Assembly (NCBI GenBank): GCA_028708075.1
Contig: JAQVZS010000006.1
Coordinates: forward strand, 38,413 to 102,412
DNA length: 64,000 bases
From: Massilibacteroides sp.
GTDB lineage: Bacteria; Bacteroidota; Bacteroidia; Bacteroidales; Tannerellaceae
Direction: 5' to 3'
Shown: piece after piece, positions 28,217 through 38,200 of the stretch
Layout of the letters: every line of letters starts with the position of its first letter
How positions within the stretch are numbered: position 1 is the stretch's first letter
The notes under the pieces: model-generated
Told to the model about the DNA's origin: nothing
What the model saw: the letters and a program-made list of their open reading frames with translations, nothing else
Database searches by the model: none
Made by a program: the position numbers and the translations under genes

Positions 28217-29056
28217 TTATTCTGAATCCGCATGGTATTCGATCAATCCCGACATCGGACTCTCCAGAACCAGATCTATTTTCACACCGTATTCCGCAGC
28301 CACAACTTTTAAAAGATCAATATGCTTCGATGCAAACGAACCAACAAAACGTATCGGATAGCTTTTATAATCATACTGACAGACACAACGGGAGAAATAA
28401 CTTCGCAGATTTTTCAAAAACAGCTCATGCACATAATCATTTTCCAAATAAGCATCCAAAAAATAAGAAATCGTCTCCAAAAAACGATTTGGGAAAGGGC
28501 TCCGGTACACCGATTCTAAAATTGTTTCCGGAGAGATGCGTACTTTATCATAAAAATCCCGGGTCAAACGCGGCGGTACAAGTTCTTTCAATACATCCGA
28601 AAGAAACAATTTACCCAATACGGCACTCCCTCCTTCATCGCCTAAAATATATCCGGCAGAACGTACATTCTTCACAATCATGTCTCCATCGTAAAAACAC
28701 GAATTAGATCCACCTCCTAAAACACAAACAATACCTTTTTCTTTTTGAAACAAGCCACGCGCTGCAGCCAACAAATCGCTCTCCACAGTTACCGGCACTT
28801 TAAATTGCGCAATAAGCGAAGCTGAAACGATTCCCTTCTTTTCCTCAGAACGACATCCAGCACCATAATAATACACATGTCCCGTTCTTCGTTTAAAAAA
28901 GGATTCCGGAAGGCTCAACCGAATAGATCGGCTAATCTCCCTTCTATTCTGAAAGAACGGATTAATTCCCTCCGTAAATTCTCGTTGTAAAACGGCACCT
29001 TTTTCCACAAGAACCCACTCAGCTCTTGTCGAACCGCATTCCGCAATCAATTTCAT
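28217..29056 (-). CDS. BadF/BadG/BcrA-type ATPase, N-acetylglucosamine kinase-like
   Basis: The 279-residue protein has an actin-like ATPase fold. The phosphate-1 loop is CGSTRAEWVLVE (residues 7-18), phosphate 2 region is CVLGGGSNSCFYDGD, and GYILGDEGGSAVLGK is the segment conserved in N-acetylglucosamine kinases of this family. No cysteine ligands for an iron-sulfur cluster, as in BadF-type activators, are seen, so a sugar kinase role is more likely. It is divergent from the ROK-family gene 148 bp away; together they may act in sugar or amino-sugar phosphorylation. Confidence 0.85.
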   Translation of the reverse strand: MKLIAECGSTRAEWVLVEKGAVLQREFTEGINPFFQNRREISRSIRLSLPESFFKRRTGHVYYYGAGCRSEEKKGIVSASLIAQFKVPVTVESDLLAAARGLFQKEKGIVCVLGGGSNSCFYDGDMIVKNVRSAGYILGDEGGSAVLGKLFLSDVLKELVPPRLTRDFYDKVRISPETILESVYRSPFPNRFLETISYFLDAYLENDYVHELFLKNLRSYFSRCVCQYDYKSYPIRFVGSFASKHIDLLKVVAAEYGVKIDLVLESPMSGLIEYHADSE

Positions 29057-29204
29057 ACATCCTCTCGTTTTACTTTAAGTGGACAAATATAAGGAATTAG
29101 ACTATATATTAATAACCTTTTTTTTCGATTGGAAGCTAACACTTTATAATTGTTCAAAAAAATCGTTACTTTGTGCAAAAATAAAACGATAAACCAAACA
29201 TATT

Positions 29205-30032
29205 ATGATATTGGGCATTGATTTAGGCGGAACGAATGTACGTATCGGCCAATTAGTCGACGGTAAATTGGTAAATAAAATAACAGAACCGAGTCCGGGA
29301 AAAATGCCGCTGGAAGAATCCATCGTCTATTTGAAAACACAAATCCAAAAAATGTTCACGTCGCAAACCCGAGGAATAGGCGTCGGCGTTCCGTCTGTTT
29401 TGGATAGCGATACAGGCATCGTATATAATGTAGCGAATATCCCGTCATGGATCGAAGTTCCTTTAAAAGAAATACTCGAAACCGAATTCCAAGTCCCCGT
29501 TTCCATTAACAACGATTCCAATTGCTTTGCATTGGGAGAAAATAAATTCGGCGAAGGTCGTCCGTTCAAACACATGGTTGGTATTACCTTAGGAACCGGC
29601 GTAGGCGCAGGAGTTATCATCAACCACCAATTATATGAAGGGAGTAACACCGGAGCCGGTGAAATCGGCTGCCTACCCTATTTAGGCGGCACTTTAGAAG
29701 ATTATTGCGGCAGCATGTTTTTTAAGACATACCATACAACAGGAAAAGAAGCGGCGGAAAAAGCACATAGGAATGATCCGGAAGCGCTAAAAATATGGAA
29801 AGAATTCGGGCAGCATATGGGGCGATTGGTCGAAACGACCGTATTGATCTACGACCCCGAAGCCATCATATTCGGTGGCGGTATTACCTCTGCTTTTCCA
29901 CTATTCGAACCAGCAATGCGAAAAACCATGACAGGATTCCCCTACCCGAAATCCATGGAAAAACTCCAAATTCGTATTTCCTCTCTTCCCGACATCTCCA
30001 TCCTTGGGGCAGCTGCCTTGATAGAAGAATAA
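29205..30032 (+). CDS. ROK family sugar kinase (glucokinase-like)
   Basis: The 275-residue protein has the ROK ATP-binding start GIDLGGTNVRIG (3-14), the catalytic aspartate in NNDSNCFALGE, and the GITLGTGVGAGVI phosphate loop. It also has the adenosine-binding FGGGIT near 223. The zinc-binding motif usual in ROK proteins (GH followed by CxCGxxGCxE) is absent; the region reads GEIGCLPYLGGTLEDYCGS. It is shorter than most ROK kinases (about 300-320). There is no N-terminal DNA-binding domain, so it is an enzyme rather than a NagC-type repressor. The specific hexose is unknown. Confidence 0.88.
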   Translation: MILGIDLGGTNVRIGQLVDGKLVNKITEPSPGKMPLEESIVYLKTQIQKMFTSQTRGIGVGVPSVLDSDTGIVYNVANIPSWIEVPLKEILETEFQVPVSINNDSNCFALGENKFGEGRPFKHMVGITLGTGVGAGVIINHQLYEGSNTGAGEIGCLPYLGGTLEDYCGSMFFKTYHTTGKEAAEKAHRNDPEALKIWKEFGQHMGRLVETTVLIYDPEAIIFGGGITSAFPLFEPAMRKTMTGFPYPKSMEKLQIRISSLPDISILGAAALIEE

Positions 30033-30080
30033 AACCAACAAAGAGTTGAGCAGTAGCTAAACAAAGCTAATTGTACTTAT

Positions 30081-30485
30081 TTAAACGTGTTGCTCAATAG
30101 CTTTTAACACAAAATCAGGCACAGCACAAGGTTTCCAATTGTTTTTGCCAACAAAAGCCAATTCGGTTTCTGCTTCGTTAATCAGTTCATTCTGCTCATT
30201 GTATAATTTATAGCTAAACCATATCCGTACCCCCTTGATAGCTTTCAGAGTAGTTCTTACGGTAAGCAACGCATCGTAATGAGTAGTTTTCAAAAAACGA
30301 AAGTTCATACGCGTTACTGGCAGCATATAGCCCGACTCTTCTACCGAGCGATACGAAACACCTATACTACGGAATAGCTCCCAACGAGCGGTTTCGTAGT
30401 ATTTCACATAATTCGAATGGTGTACTGTACCCATCTGATCAGTATCAGGATACATAACTCTAAATACATATTGATGTTCAATCAT
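30081..30485 (-). CDS. YbgC/4-hydroxybenzoyl-CoA thioesterase-family protein
   Basis: The 134-residue hotdog-fold protein has the family's active-site stretch YPDTDQMGTVHHSNYVKYYETAR at residues 11-33, with D14 or D16 as the catalytic acid. It should hydrolyse short or medium acyl-CoA thioesters. Its ATG lies inside the end of the Mrp gene (8-bp overlap), so it is the last gene of the minus-strand operon that starts at 32971. An orthologue-like gene is usually found elsewhere in Bacteroidales; its presence with Mrp may be accidental or may reflect the origin of this operon. Confidence 0.9.
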   Translation of the reverse strand: MIEHQYVFRVMYPDTDQMGTVHHSNYVKYYETARWELFRSIGVSYRSVEESGYMLPVTRMNFRFLKTTHYDALLTVRTTLKAIKGVRIWFSYKLYNEQNELINEAETELAFVGKNNWKPCAVPDFVLKAIEQHV

Positions 30486-31344
30486 TATTTTGTATTTCTT
30501 GAGTAATTTTATCTACAGTTTTTACGGTAATTGTTTCTTTTTTTAAAATCCCTGTCAGCAAATCTTCAAAACCCTTTTTCACTTCTTGGTTATTAAACAA
30601 TTCATTGAGTTTTCCTTCATCACAACTCCGACAAATAGTTTCGGTTACCGGAATCTGAGCAATTAGTGGAATATTAAATGCTCTAGACAATGTTTCTCCC
30701 CCGCCTTCTCCAAACAAATAGTATTTTTCATCGGGATGTAGTGATGGAGAGAACCAAGCCATATTTTCAACAATCCCCAAAATCGGGACTCCAACATGTT
30801 TGTTCTGAAACATAGAAATTGCCTTTTGTACATCAGAAAGAGCAATTCTTTGCGGCGTAGTAATAATAATTGCACCGCTAATTTCATACTGCTGTAAAAG
30901 GGTCAGGTGGGTATCGCCGGTTCCCGGAGGCGTGTCAATAACTAAATAATCAAGATTACCCCAGTTAGTATCACCTAACATTTGTTTAAGCGTATTAGAA
31001 ACTAATGGTCCCCGCCAAAGCACAGCTTGCTCCGGATGAATAAAAAACCCGATTGACATAACTTTTATCCCAAAACGAACAAAAGGTTCTATTCGTGTCT
31101 TCCCTTCCTGTTCTGAGGCTTCCGGGCGTTCATTCTCTAAGTTAAAAAGAGTAGGAACCGACGGGCCATAAATATCAGCATCCATCAACCCCACAGAATA
31201 ACCTTTTGACGCCAACGATAAAGCCAACCCTGCAGCAACAGTCGATTTTCCAACCCCACCTTTACCCGATGCTACAATAATAGTTTTCTTAACTCCCGGC
31301 ATTTCTATTTTTTCAAGGACCTTATGTTCTTGCACATTCTTCAT
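30478..31344 (-). CDS. Mrp/NBP35-family P-loop ATPase (iron-sulfur carrier)
   Basis: Mrp/ApbC proteins hold and transfer [4Fe-4S] clusters. The 288-residue protein has the deviant Walker A SGKGGVGKST at 26-35, the switch stretch MDADIYGPSVPTLF, and VIDTPPGTGDTHLT at 135-148. It lacks the N-terminal MIP18 (DUF59) domain that the longer Bacteroidota Mrp (about 365 residues) has, which suggests a second, separate copy. The CPxC pair usual after ENMAWF is absent; a different CxxC is present at C238/C241. The base composition of this region is AT-rich compared with its neighbours. Confidence 0.9.
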   Translation of the reverse strand: MKNVQEHKVLEKIEMPGVKKTIIVASGKGGVGKSTVAAGLALSLASKGYSVGLMDADIYGPSVPTLFNLENERPEASEQEGKTRIEPFVRFGIKVMSIGFFIHPEQAVLWRGPLVSNTLKQMLGDTNWGNLDYLVIDTPPGTGDTHLTLLQQYEISGAIIITTPQRIALSDVQKAISMFQNKHVGVPILGIVENMAWFSPSLHPDEKYYLFGEGGGETLSRAFNIPLIAQIPVTETICRSCDEGKLNELFNNQEVKKGFEDLLTGILKKETITVKTVDKITQEIQNND

Positions 31345-31488
31345 TTTTCTTTTGTTTTATAATTTCACTAAGTTTCCCTACCCGTAACTTTCGCTCTATG
31401 AAGCTTAGTTACCCAATACTAATAATTCATTCAAAAAGTCATACCTAAGTTATGATGAAACATATTCTATAACGAAAACAATCGTTTT

Positions 31489-32421
31489 TTATGAATTAAA
31501 TTGTCGCACATAAAAGCTTTTTCCATTGTAACAAACCTTTTTAATGCAATTCCCTTGTAAAAGTATATCCAATGTTGTAAAATCAGCATGGTCTTTTTTC
31601 AATAATTCCTGCATAGTATCTTCTCTAATCGGGTGTACCGTACAAATATTGACAATATCTTCAATGGCATTACCCGTGTACCCAGTGTTCACCCCTTCAA
31701 ACGCCAAAAGCAGTTCAACCGCTAAACCAGCTTCAGTATAAATTTGATATGCTCGATTGATTGCTTCCTCATCGGTTTTTTCAACAAAAGACAAAGCTGG
31801 CGGACGAATCGGAGCAGAAATATAGGCAATTAACGGGTTAATTTCTTGAATTAGCAAAGCATTTTTTAGTAAAAGCTCAGGATTATCATTTATTCCTTTA
31901 ACAAGCATAGTTTCAGTAACTAATTTTCCTTTGTATAATAAGGAAAAATTCAACAACCCCTCTTTATACTGTTCAAATCTCAACGAATGAAAAGGCCGAT
32001 TTATTTTGCGCCATACCATTTCGTCATTCGCATCAACTTTCACCGACACCCAGTCGGCAAGGCATAACTCTTTTTGCACCAACGAATCGCTTAGTAAAGA
32101 GGCATTGGTAATAACAGCTACAGGAATACCAAATTTTTTCAACTGTTCAATTGACTTCCCCAAATTTTCATCTAAGGTAGGTTCTCCGTTGGCCACAAAA
32201 GTCAAATAATCTGGTTTTTCTAACAATTTCTCCAAATGCTTTTGAACTTCTTCAAAAATTTTATCAGGCTCGTAAAATTTTTGTCTGTTTACATTATATT
32301 TCCGAGTCAAACCAACTTGACAATAAATACAGGAATAAGAACATACTTTCTGCGACAAAATATTGTTTATCCCGAGGCTATTCCCTAATCTTCTCGATGG
32401 TACCGGTCCAAAACTAATCAT
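31489..32421 (-). CDS. radical SAM protein (COG0731-like)
   Basis: The 310-residue protein begins with a short leader (SFGPVPSRRLGNSLGINN) typical of the COG0731 group, then has a cluster-binding motif C27-x3-C31-x2-C34 (CSYSCIYC), the GE motif in FVANGEPTLDEN at about 75-85, and SVKVDANDEMVWRKINRP around 125-145. The C-terminal third is a separate, partly helical domain. COG0731 includes wyosine-pathway enzymes and many uncharacterised anaerobe proteins; the target of this one is unknown. It lies between the small DUF5320-like genes and Mrp, 144 bp upstream of Mrp and 45 bp downstream of the small gene at 32467. Confidence 0.87.
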   Translation of the reverse strand: MISFGPVPSRRLGNSLGINNILSQKVCSYSCIYCQVGLTRKYNVNRQKFYEPDKIFEEVQKHLEKLLEKPDYLTFVANGEPTLDENLGKSIEQLKKFGIPVAVITNASLLSDSLVQKELCLADWVSVKVDANDEMVWRKINRPFHSLRFEQYKEGLLNFSLLYKGKLVTETMLVKGINDNPELLLKNALLIQEINPLIAYISAPIRPPALSFVEKTDEEAINRAYQIYTEAGLAVELLLAFEGVNTGYTGNAIEDIVNICTVHPIREDTMQELLKKDHADFTTLDILLQGNCIKKVCYNGKSFYVRQFNS

Positions 32422-32466
32422 ATCTATAAGAATTAATCTATTCCCAAATTTGTTTTATCATTTTAC

Positions 32467-32682
32467 TCACTTCCTATCCTGAGCTCCAAAACCTCTTCCA
32501 AAACCACGTCCACGTCCACGTCCTTGTCCGTATTTCATTTCCTGATTTTCCGACGGGAAAGTCATCCTGTTTTGAATAATTTCATTATCCGTTTTCCCCT
32601 TGTTATCGGGATTACACCGCCCCATTTTCCTGCCTGTCATGGCCCCATCTCCATTTGGGCCTTTTCTGTTTAATCCTGGCAT
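32467..32682 (-). CDS. small DUF5320-like glycine/arginine-rich protein
   Basis: The 71-residue protein starts MPGLNRKGPNGDGAMTGR followed by KMGRC, a match to the DUF5320 start (MPxxDGTGPxGxGPxTGRGxGxC) with some lost residues. The middle is polar and the end is a repeated RGRGFGRG tail. Such proteins occur in anaerobes next to Mrp and NifX/NifB-type metal cofactor genes. They have no known biochemical function. The single cysteine is conserved with the protein at 32789. A start at the ATG 32682 is consistent with the conserved N-terminus. Confidence 0.8.
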   Translation of the reverse strand: MPGLNRKGPNGDGAMTGRKMGRCNPDNKGKTDNEIIQNRMTFPSENQEMKYGQGRGRGRGFGRGFGAQDRK

Positions 32683-32788
32683 AATAACCTCCTTATTCTA
32701 TATTATTAAATAAAACTTTTAAAACTAATCTATTCAAATATCATGTATGATACTCAATCCAAAGACTTAACCATTATTCAGTCATAAA

Positions 32789-32971
32789 TCATTTAATCCC
32801 ACTTTTCAGTCTTTTCCCTTCTCCGTCTCCTCCTCCTGATTTTCGCCGGAGCCCTCTACCTTTACCCAATTTTTTCAAAATTTCTTCATCTGGAGCTTTT
32901 GGGCATTTTCCCAAACCCCGTCCGGATAGTTTTCCTTTTCCTTCGGGCCCTGTTCCATCCATTCGTGACAT
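32789..32971 (-). CDS. small DUF5320-like protein
   Basis: The 60-residue protein begins MSRMDGTGPEGKGKLSGR and then GLGKC, a close match to the DUF5320 start. The rest is basic and glycine-rich (KGRGLRRKSGGGDGEG). It is paralogous to the protein at 32467, 106 bp downstream. It is the first gene of the minus-strand operon, which has a promoter candidate at 33148..33181. The role is unknown; family members sit in metal and iron-sulfur clusters of anaerobes. Confidence 0.8.
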   Translation of the reverse strand: MSRMDGTGPEGKGKLSGRGLGKCPKAPDEEILKKLGKGRGLRRKSGGGDGEGKRLKSGIK

Positions 32972-33260
32972 TTTGTTTAATTTTTATAGTTCATAAATTA
33001 ATTACTTCAGCAATTGTTTTATCTGTTTCATTTTATATCTGTATTAAAAACGGTGCCAATACAAGTCTCGCAACACATTCTTCCACTCAAAAGTCTGCTC
33101 ATGGTTCAACCGTCATAATCACTGATTTTTTAGTGAAAATTATTCGATAAAGATATAAATAGTTTTGAACTATTGATCAAAAACATTTCACTTTTTTCGT
33201 ATAATCATTTCGAATAGCAATATGACTATGTTGTATTATACAAACTTATTCAACCACAAC
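32972..33260. other. leader and intergenic region upstream of the DUF5320 operon
   Basis: No clear gene is present on either strand. A minus-strand promoter at 33148..33181 predicts a leader of about 170 bases before the gene at 32971. Within the leader, on the minus strand, a 24-codon ORF (33102 to 33028) begins MSRLLSGRMCCETC and ends in an aspartate-isoleucine-lysine tail; it is listed in the findings. A short dyad TCACT...AGTGA lies at about 33119-33135. The region is AT-rich. Confidence 0.45.
33148..33181 (-). promoter_or_regulatory. promoter candidate for the DUF5320-radical SAM-Mrp operon
   Basis: On the minus strand TTTG (33181..33178) is followed after 22 bp by TATCTTTA (33155..33148), one base from the TAnnTTTG consensus. 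It would start transcription near 33140. Confidence 0.5.
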
Positions 33261-33298
33261 ACAAAAAAGAATGGCCCTTCCACAAACAGAAGGGCCAT
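33261..33298 (-). terminator. rho-independent terminator after susD
   Basis: On the minus strand a perfect 10-bp GC-rich stem (ATGGCCCTTC with GAAGGGCCAT, 33271..33298) with an 8-base loop is followed by CTTTTTTGT. It starts about 30 bp after the SusD-gene stop and marks the end of the SusC/SusD operon. Confidence 0.88.
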
Positions 33299-33327
33299 CC
33301 AAACTTTCCAAATAATATTAATCTAAA

Positions 33328-35241
33328 TTACTCAACTCCCCACAGTGCATTTTGTGTCAGCAAATGATTCTTATCTATTTCACTCTGAGGAATAGGCATA
33401 AAATACATTTTATCATCCCAATAACGGGTTTCAAACACATATTTCTCATTCCAAAAGGCCGGATCATCTTCGTTCCTATACACGTCTAGTCCATATTTAT
33501 CCCCCCCTTCACGTTCCGCAATCAACCACCGCCTGTTATCATAATATCGATGTCCTTCAAACGCCAGTTCAATCGCTCTTTCTCGTCGGATCAACTGACG
33601 AAGTTTTTCGACCGTCAGCGGAATTCCGGCTTTCTGATAAGCAGAACGGACATCCGGTAGTTGAACACGAGCTCTGATTTCATCCCAATAGGTAAATATT
33701 TCTTCTTTTGTCAAAGGATTCACTCCCGTCGCCGCATAATATTCAAATGCAGCTTCCGTATAATTCAATAATAATTCGGCATACCGAAATACGGAAACAG
33801 CATAATCGCCTTTAGCCGTTTTATTGTCGGTTTTTCCGGTAAACTTTATAGACAAATAACCGGTAGAAGTAAAATCTCTTCCTGATTTGCTTTGATACCC
33901 GTCCGGGCCGTCGTTAAAAGGCCTGTACCAAACATGATCAGTCCAATCTTGTGTCGTATTATACGCCCATCGGGTCGAATAATCTTCTTTTTCATTTCCA
34001 AGTACGGCATACGAATATTGCCCCGGGAAAAGAATGTTGACATAAAACCTCGGATCACGGTTCTTATACTTTTTATATAGTTTAATTTCATGCCCATTTT
34101 TTTCGTAAACCTCAAAACCAGTCTGTTTTTGGTAATTCGCATCATCTTCAGGCAGCAATCCGTTGGAAACGAAATATTCATCCACATGGTTCTGAGTCGG
34201 ACATAGTCCCGTCCATCCCCCCCATGAAGTAGGCAAACCGTGTTGTCTGACTTCACTCGTCGAATAATTTTGTTTATAAAAGATATTTTCCACACAAGGA
34301 TCTCCGCCACGCGTATAATTCATCGTTTTCCAATAAGCGGAATAACCATCATTCACACCGGACATTCCCGGTTTATACAAGCCTCTCGAGGCCGATCTAC
34401 AAATGTTGATTGCTTCCAGAGAATAGTCCATCGCCTTTTTCCATTTTGCAACATCAAATTTTGAGCTAAGCAGTTCTTCTTTCGCCGGACCTTTGGGCAT
34501 GACGTGTGCAAAACTCTTTCCATCCTCCGCTTGCATTCCATTATACAACGGGCTGGCCGCGTATAACCATAATCTTGAACGCAAAAACCAGGCGGAACAT
34601 TTACTGGCCCGCGCTGCCCTTTCAGGCGAAGAAACGGTGTAAAATAAATCCAATTGTTCAATCGATTTTTCTAATAAACTGTCGATATAATTCACACATT
34701 CATCCATCGTAGCACGTGGCAACCCTACATTCAAGACCTCATCCAATTCCTTCCCTTCATAAATATGATCGATGATAGGCACAGGGCCATATTCACTGAC
34801 CAACAGGAAATAATAATATGCTTGAAGAAAATTAGCCTCTCCTTTCCACCAAGTTCTCTCATTTTCTGTTAGTTTTTCATCTTGACAAAGATCTATTCCA
34901 TTCAAGAAATACTGCGAGGTTCGAATCATATTATAATAATTGCTCCAATGATTATAAATTAATGAACTCGGGCTGTACTGCCCCATATCTTTTTTTTGCG
35001 TATCGTAATCACTCCAGTTGCAATCCATCTCATCGGCAGCCAATCCGGGATTATCTCTGAACCAAATCGGATTTTTATAATAAGAATAAACCTGCGTCAA
35101 TACTTTTACAACATCATCTTTCGATTTGAAGAGGTTCTCTTCACTCAGTTTCTCTTCGGGAATTTGATCCAAAAAATCCGAGCAGGAATTGAAAATCCCG
35201 ATAGCACTAAATAAGAATATGATAATCTTTATTGTTTTCAT
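33328..35241 (-). CDS. SusD/RagB-family nutrient-binding outer-membrane lipoprotein
   Basis: SusD-like lipoproteins cap the SusC transporter and bind its ligand at the cell surface. The 637-residue protein has a lipoprotein signal (MKTIKIIIFLFSAIGIFNSC, acylated Cys20) and the family's N-terminal TPR-type part (FLDQIPEEKLSEENLFKSKDDV). The C-terminal signature RRERAIELAFEGHRYYDNRRW is at about 560-580, and the ending MYFMPIPQSEIDKN is characteristic. It is larger than SusD (about 550). The gene follows its SusC partner after 13 bp. The ligand is not predictable from sequence. Confidence 0.96.
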   Translation of the reverse strand: MKTIKIIIFLFSAIGIFNSCSDFLDQIPEEKLSEENLFKSKDDVVKVLTQVYSYYKNPIWFRDNPGLAADEMDCNWSDYDTQKKDMGQYSPSSLIYNHWSNYYNMIRTSQYFLNGIDLCQDEKLTENERTWWKGEANFLQAYYYFLLVSEYGPVPIIDHIYEGKELDEVLNVGLPRATMDECVNYIDSLLEKSIEQLDLFYTVSSPERAARASKCSAWFLRSRLWLYAASPLYNGMQAEDGKSFAHVMPKGPAKEELLSSKFDVAKWKKAMDYSLEAINICRSASRGLYKPGMSGVNDGYSAYWKTMNYTRGGDPCVENIFYKQNYSTSEVRQHGLPTSWGGWTGLCPTQNHVDEYFVSNGLLPEDDANYQKQTGFEVYEKNGHEIKLYKKYKNRDPRFYVNILFPGQYSYAVLGNEKEDYSTRWAYNTTQDWTDHVWYRPFNDGPDGYQSKSGRDFTSTGYLSIKFTGKTDNKTAKGDYAVSVFRYAELLLNYTEAAFEYYAATGVNPLTKEEIFTYWDEIRARVQLPDVRSAYQKAGIPLTVEKLRQLIRRERAIELAFEGHRYYDNRRWLIAEREGGDKYGLDVYRNEDDPAFWNEKYVFETRYWDDKMYFMPIPQSEIDKNHLLTQNALWGVE

Positions 35242-35254
35242 AATAAATCATTAA

Positions 35255-38200
35255 TTAAAAGTTAACCTGAACGCCGACATTAACGACTCTTTGAACCGGA
35301 TAGTACATTCCGCTTGAGTTACGCGACTCGACATCCCACCATTTAAAAGACGACAAAGTGAATAAATTCAGCCCGTTTATATAAAAACGAAGTCCTTCCA
35401 TGTTGAATTTAGCCAACGCCATTTTAGGCACCGAATAGCCAAATTCAAGTTGTTTCAGACGAAGATAATGACCATCTTGCAGCCACCAGGTCGATGTCAC
35501 ATAATTCTTATCTTGCGCTCCAACGCCTAAACGAGGAAAGTCGACATCCACATTTTGTACTTCCGGATCCCAGTGGCTATCTTTCACAAAAGAATACACA
35601 TTCCCCATATTTTCTTCCGGGAACATTTTCGGGTTAGCTATAAAAGATACACACGCTGCACCCTGAAAAAGAAACGACATATCAAAATTTTTATAGGTAA
35701 ACGCACCTCCAAACCCATAGGTCAATTCCGGAATTTGAGGATGACCGATATATTGCCGGTCGAACTGATCGATTACCCAGTCATTATTCAAATCTTTATA
35801 CTTAATATCACCGGGTTTCGAAGTCCCTCCAACAGCAATCTGATCCGGATGACTATCAATATCCGACTGATCCGTAAACAATCCTTCGGCAACATACCCT
35901 AATATACTTCCGTAAGGACGACCTATAATAGACTGATATTCGTACTTTTTCGTTTCTTCACCATTCGCAAGTACTTTATTTCGGGCAAAAGTGAACGTAC
36001 CCTTCAGATTCATGGAAAAGTCGTCGTTAAACGCTTTCATATATTCTATAAAACCATCTATTCCTTTATTTTCCATTTCGCCCACATTGCCGTAAGGATT
36101 CGAAGTATATCCGAATATACCGGGCGTTTTAGATAGCTCAACCCAGATATCTTTTCGCTTTTCGTAAAACAGATCAGCCTGCAACTTGAAATTTTTCAGG
36201 AAATCCACCTCAAAACCAAGGTCTGTTTTAGCCGCTCTTTCCCACGTGGCATCTCTATTCCCATAATACGTCAGGTTAATACCTTTACCATATCCGTAAC
36301 CATAACCGTTGTTCGTTCCGAAACCGACGTTTGAATCCGTTTCCTCCACACGGGTCATATAAACGAACCGCATTGAACTACCGTCACTGTAATTCAATCC
36401 ATCATTACCAACGATACCATGTGAAACACGAATCTTCATATAGTCAATCGCCGGTTTCAAGAAATCCATAAATTTTTCTTTTGTAGGTACCCATCCAAGT
36501 GCTATCGAAGGGAAAAAGCCGTATCGTTTGCCTTTCCTGAAATTTTCAGAACCGTTATAACCAAAGTTTGTTTCTGCAAAATATTTCGTATCGTAATCAT
36601 AGGTAAGACGTCCGGTCAATCCTTGATGGCGGTTAGGCACAGATTCATAAATGCCCTTTTTAGACGGATATTGCTTATCACTCTGATTATATAACAGCAA
36701 CGCACCGAGATTATGCTTACCAAAACTGCGGTTATAAACCAAACTCGCTTCCATATAAATCGTCCTGTCGGAATACGGATAACCGTCCACAATAGAACGT
36801 TTCAAATAATCATAATAATCACTATTATTTGGCTCCTGATCCTGATAATTATAATTTCCTTCCTCATCCAGCAAAACCGGTTCGTCATTTTCATCGAAGC
36901 TCCAAGGTTTAATCAAATACGGACGCGGTTTCATTTCTCGTTTAATATTAGTTTGGTTGTATGCATCGAACGAGAACACTCCCCTTACTCTTAAACCTTC
37001 TGTAATGAAAGATAAATCCTGGGAGATATTGAGATTGGATTGCATGGTCGTCCGGTTCTCCGTCGAATAACCTGAACGCGCCAACAATTGGTAAGGATTA
37101 CGAGTACTTTTCCCGAAAGCGTATCCTGGCACTTTCGATGCGTCCGGATAAGTCATGGGGAATAACACCGGCGGGATTCGAAAAATATAATTAAAGATAT
37201 CTCCGGTTGAAGTCGCCGGATAATTACGATCTTCTAATATAGCAGCAATATTAATTCCCAACAATGTTGTTCTCGTCATATTGATATCCACGTTCGAACG
37301 AAAGTTGTATCGTTTCACATTGATATTATTGTTAAAGCTGACTCCGCCGAATTTCTTAAACATACCATCCTGATTCAGAAAAGCTCCGGCAACAAAGTAA
37401 CGCGCTTTTTCACTACCTCCCGAGACGTTCAAGGTCACTCTTTCCGTCGGATTCCAATGCGTGATTAATTCGTCCATCCAGTTTACATCCGGATAGTAAT
37501 ACTTATCATAACCGCTTTCCGTCCGTTCGATTTGCGAATCATTGTACAATGGCGACTTCCCGCTATTAGTCAGCGCTTCGTTTTGTAATCTCATGTAGTT
37601 CGCGCCATCAACAAACTCGGGCAATTGGAGCGGATTTGAAAAGCCAACTTCTGTTCTGAAATTAATGCGAGGTTTCCCCATAATCCCTCTTTTCGTTGAA
37701 ATTAGCACAACACCGTTTGCTCCTCTCACCCCATACACAGCCGTTGCCGTAGCATCTTTTAATATGGTAAAATTTTCAATTTCTTCGGGATCGACGTCAT
37801 CAAGCGAGCGCTCAACACCATCTACCAAAATCAAAGGATTAGAACTTCCGGTAAACGTATTCACACCTCTGATCCAAAAATCCGCACTATCGTAACCCGG
37901 TTCTCCGGAACTTTGAACGGCAACAATTCCAGCCAGACGGCCGGCAAGAGAAGTCGACAAAGTTCTGGTAGGCATTCTCAGTTTTCCGGGATCTAGTTGA
38001 TCTAAAGAGCCGATGACACTTCCTTTTTTTTGCGTACCATATCCAATAACAACAACTTCTTCCAAGTCGGTCAAATCTTCTTTCAAAATTACATTTAAAT
38101 TGATTGACTTCCCAACTGTTATTTCCTGAGATTTAAATCCGATATATTGAAATACCAATACCGCTTTATTATCCGAAACCTCAATATAAAAATTCCCATC

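Noticed and set aside
30033..30090. terminator between the ROK kinase and thioesterase genes
   Set aside because: TTGAGCA/TGCTCAA and TAGCT/AGCTA dyads exist, but the loop is long and no T tract follows, so I did not call it.
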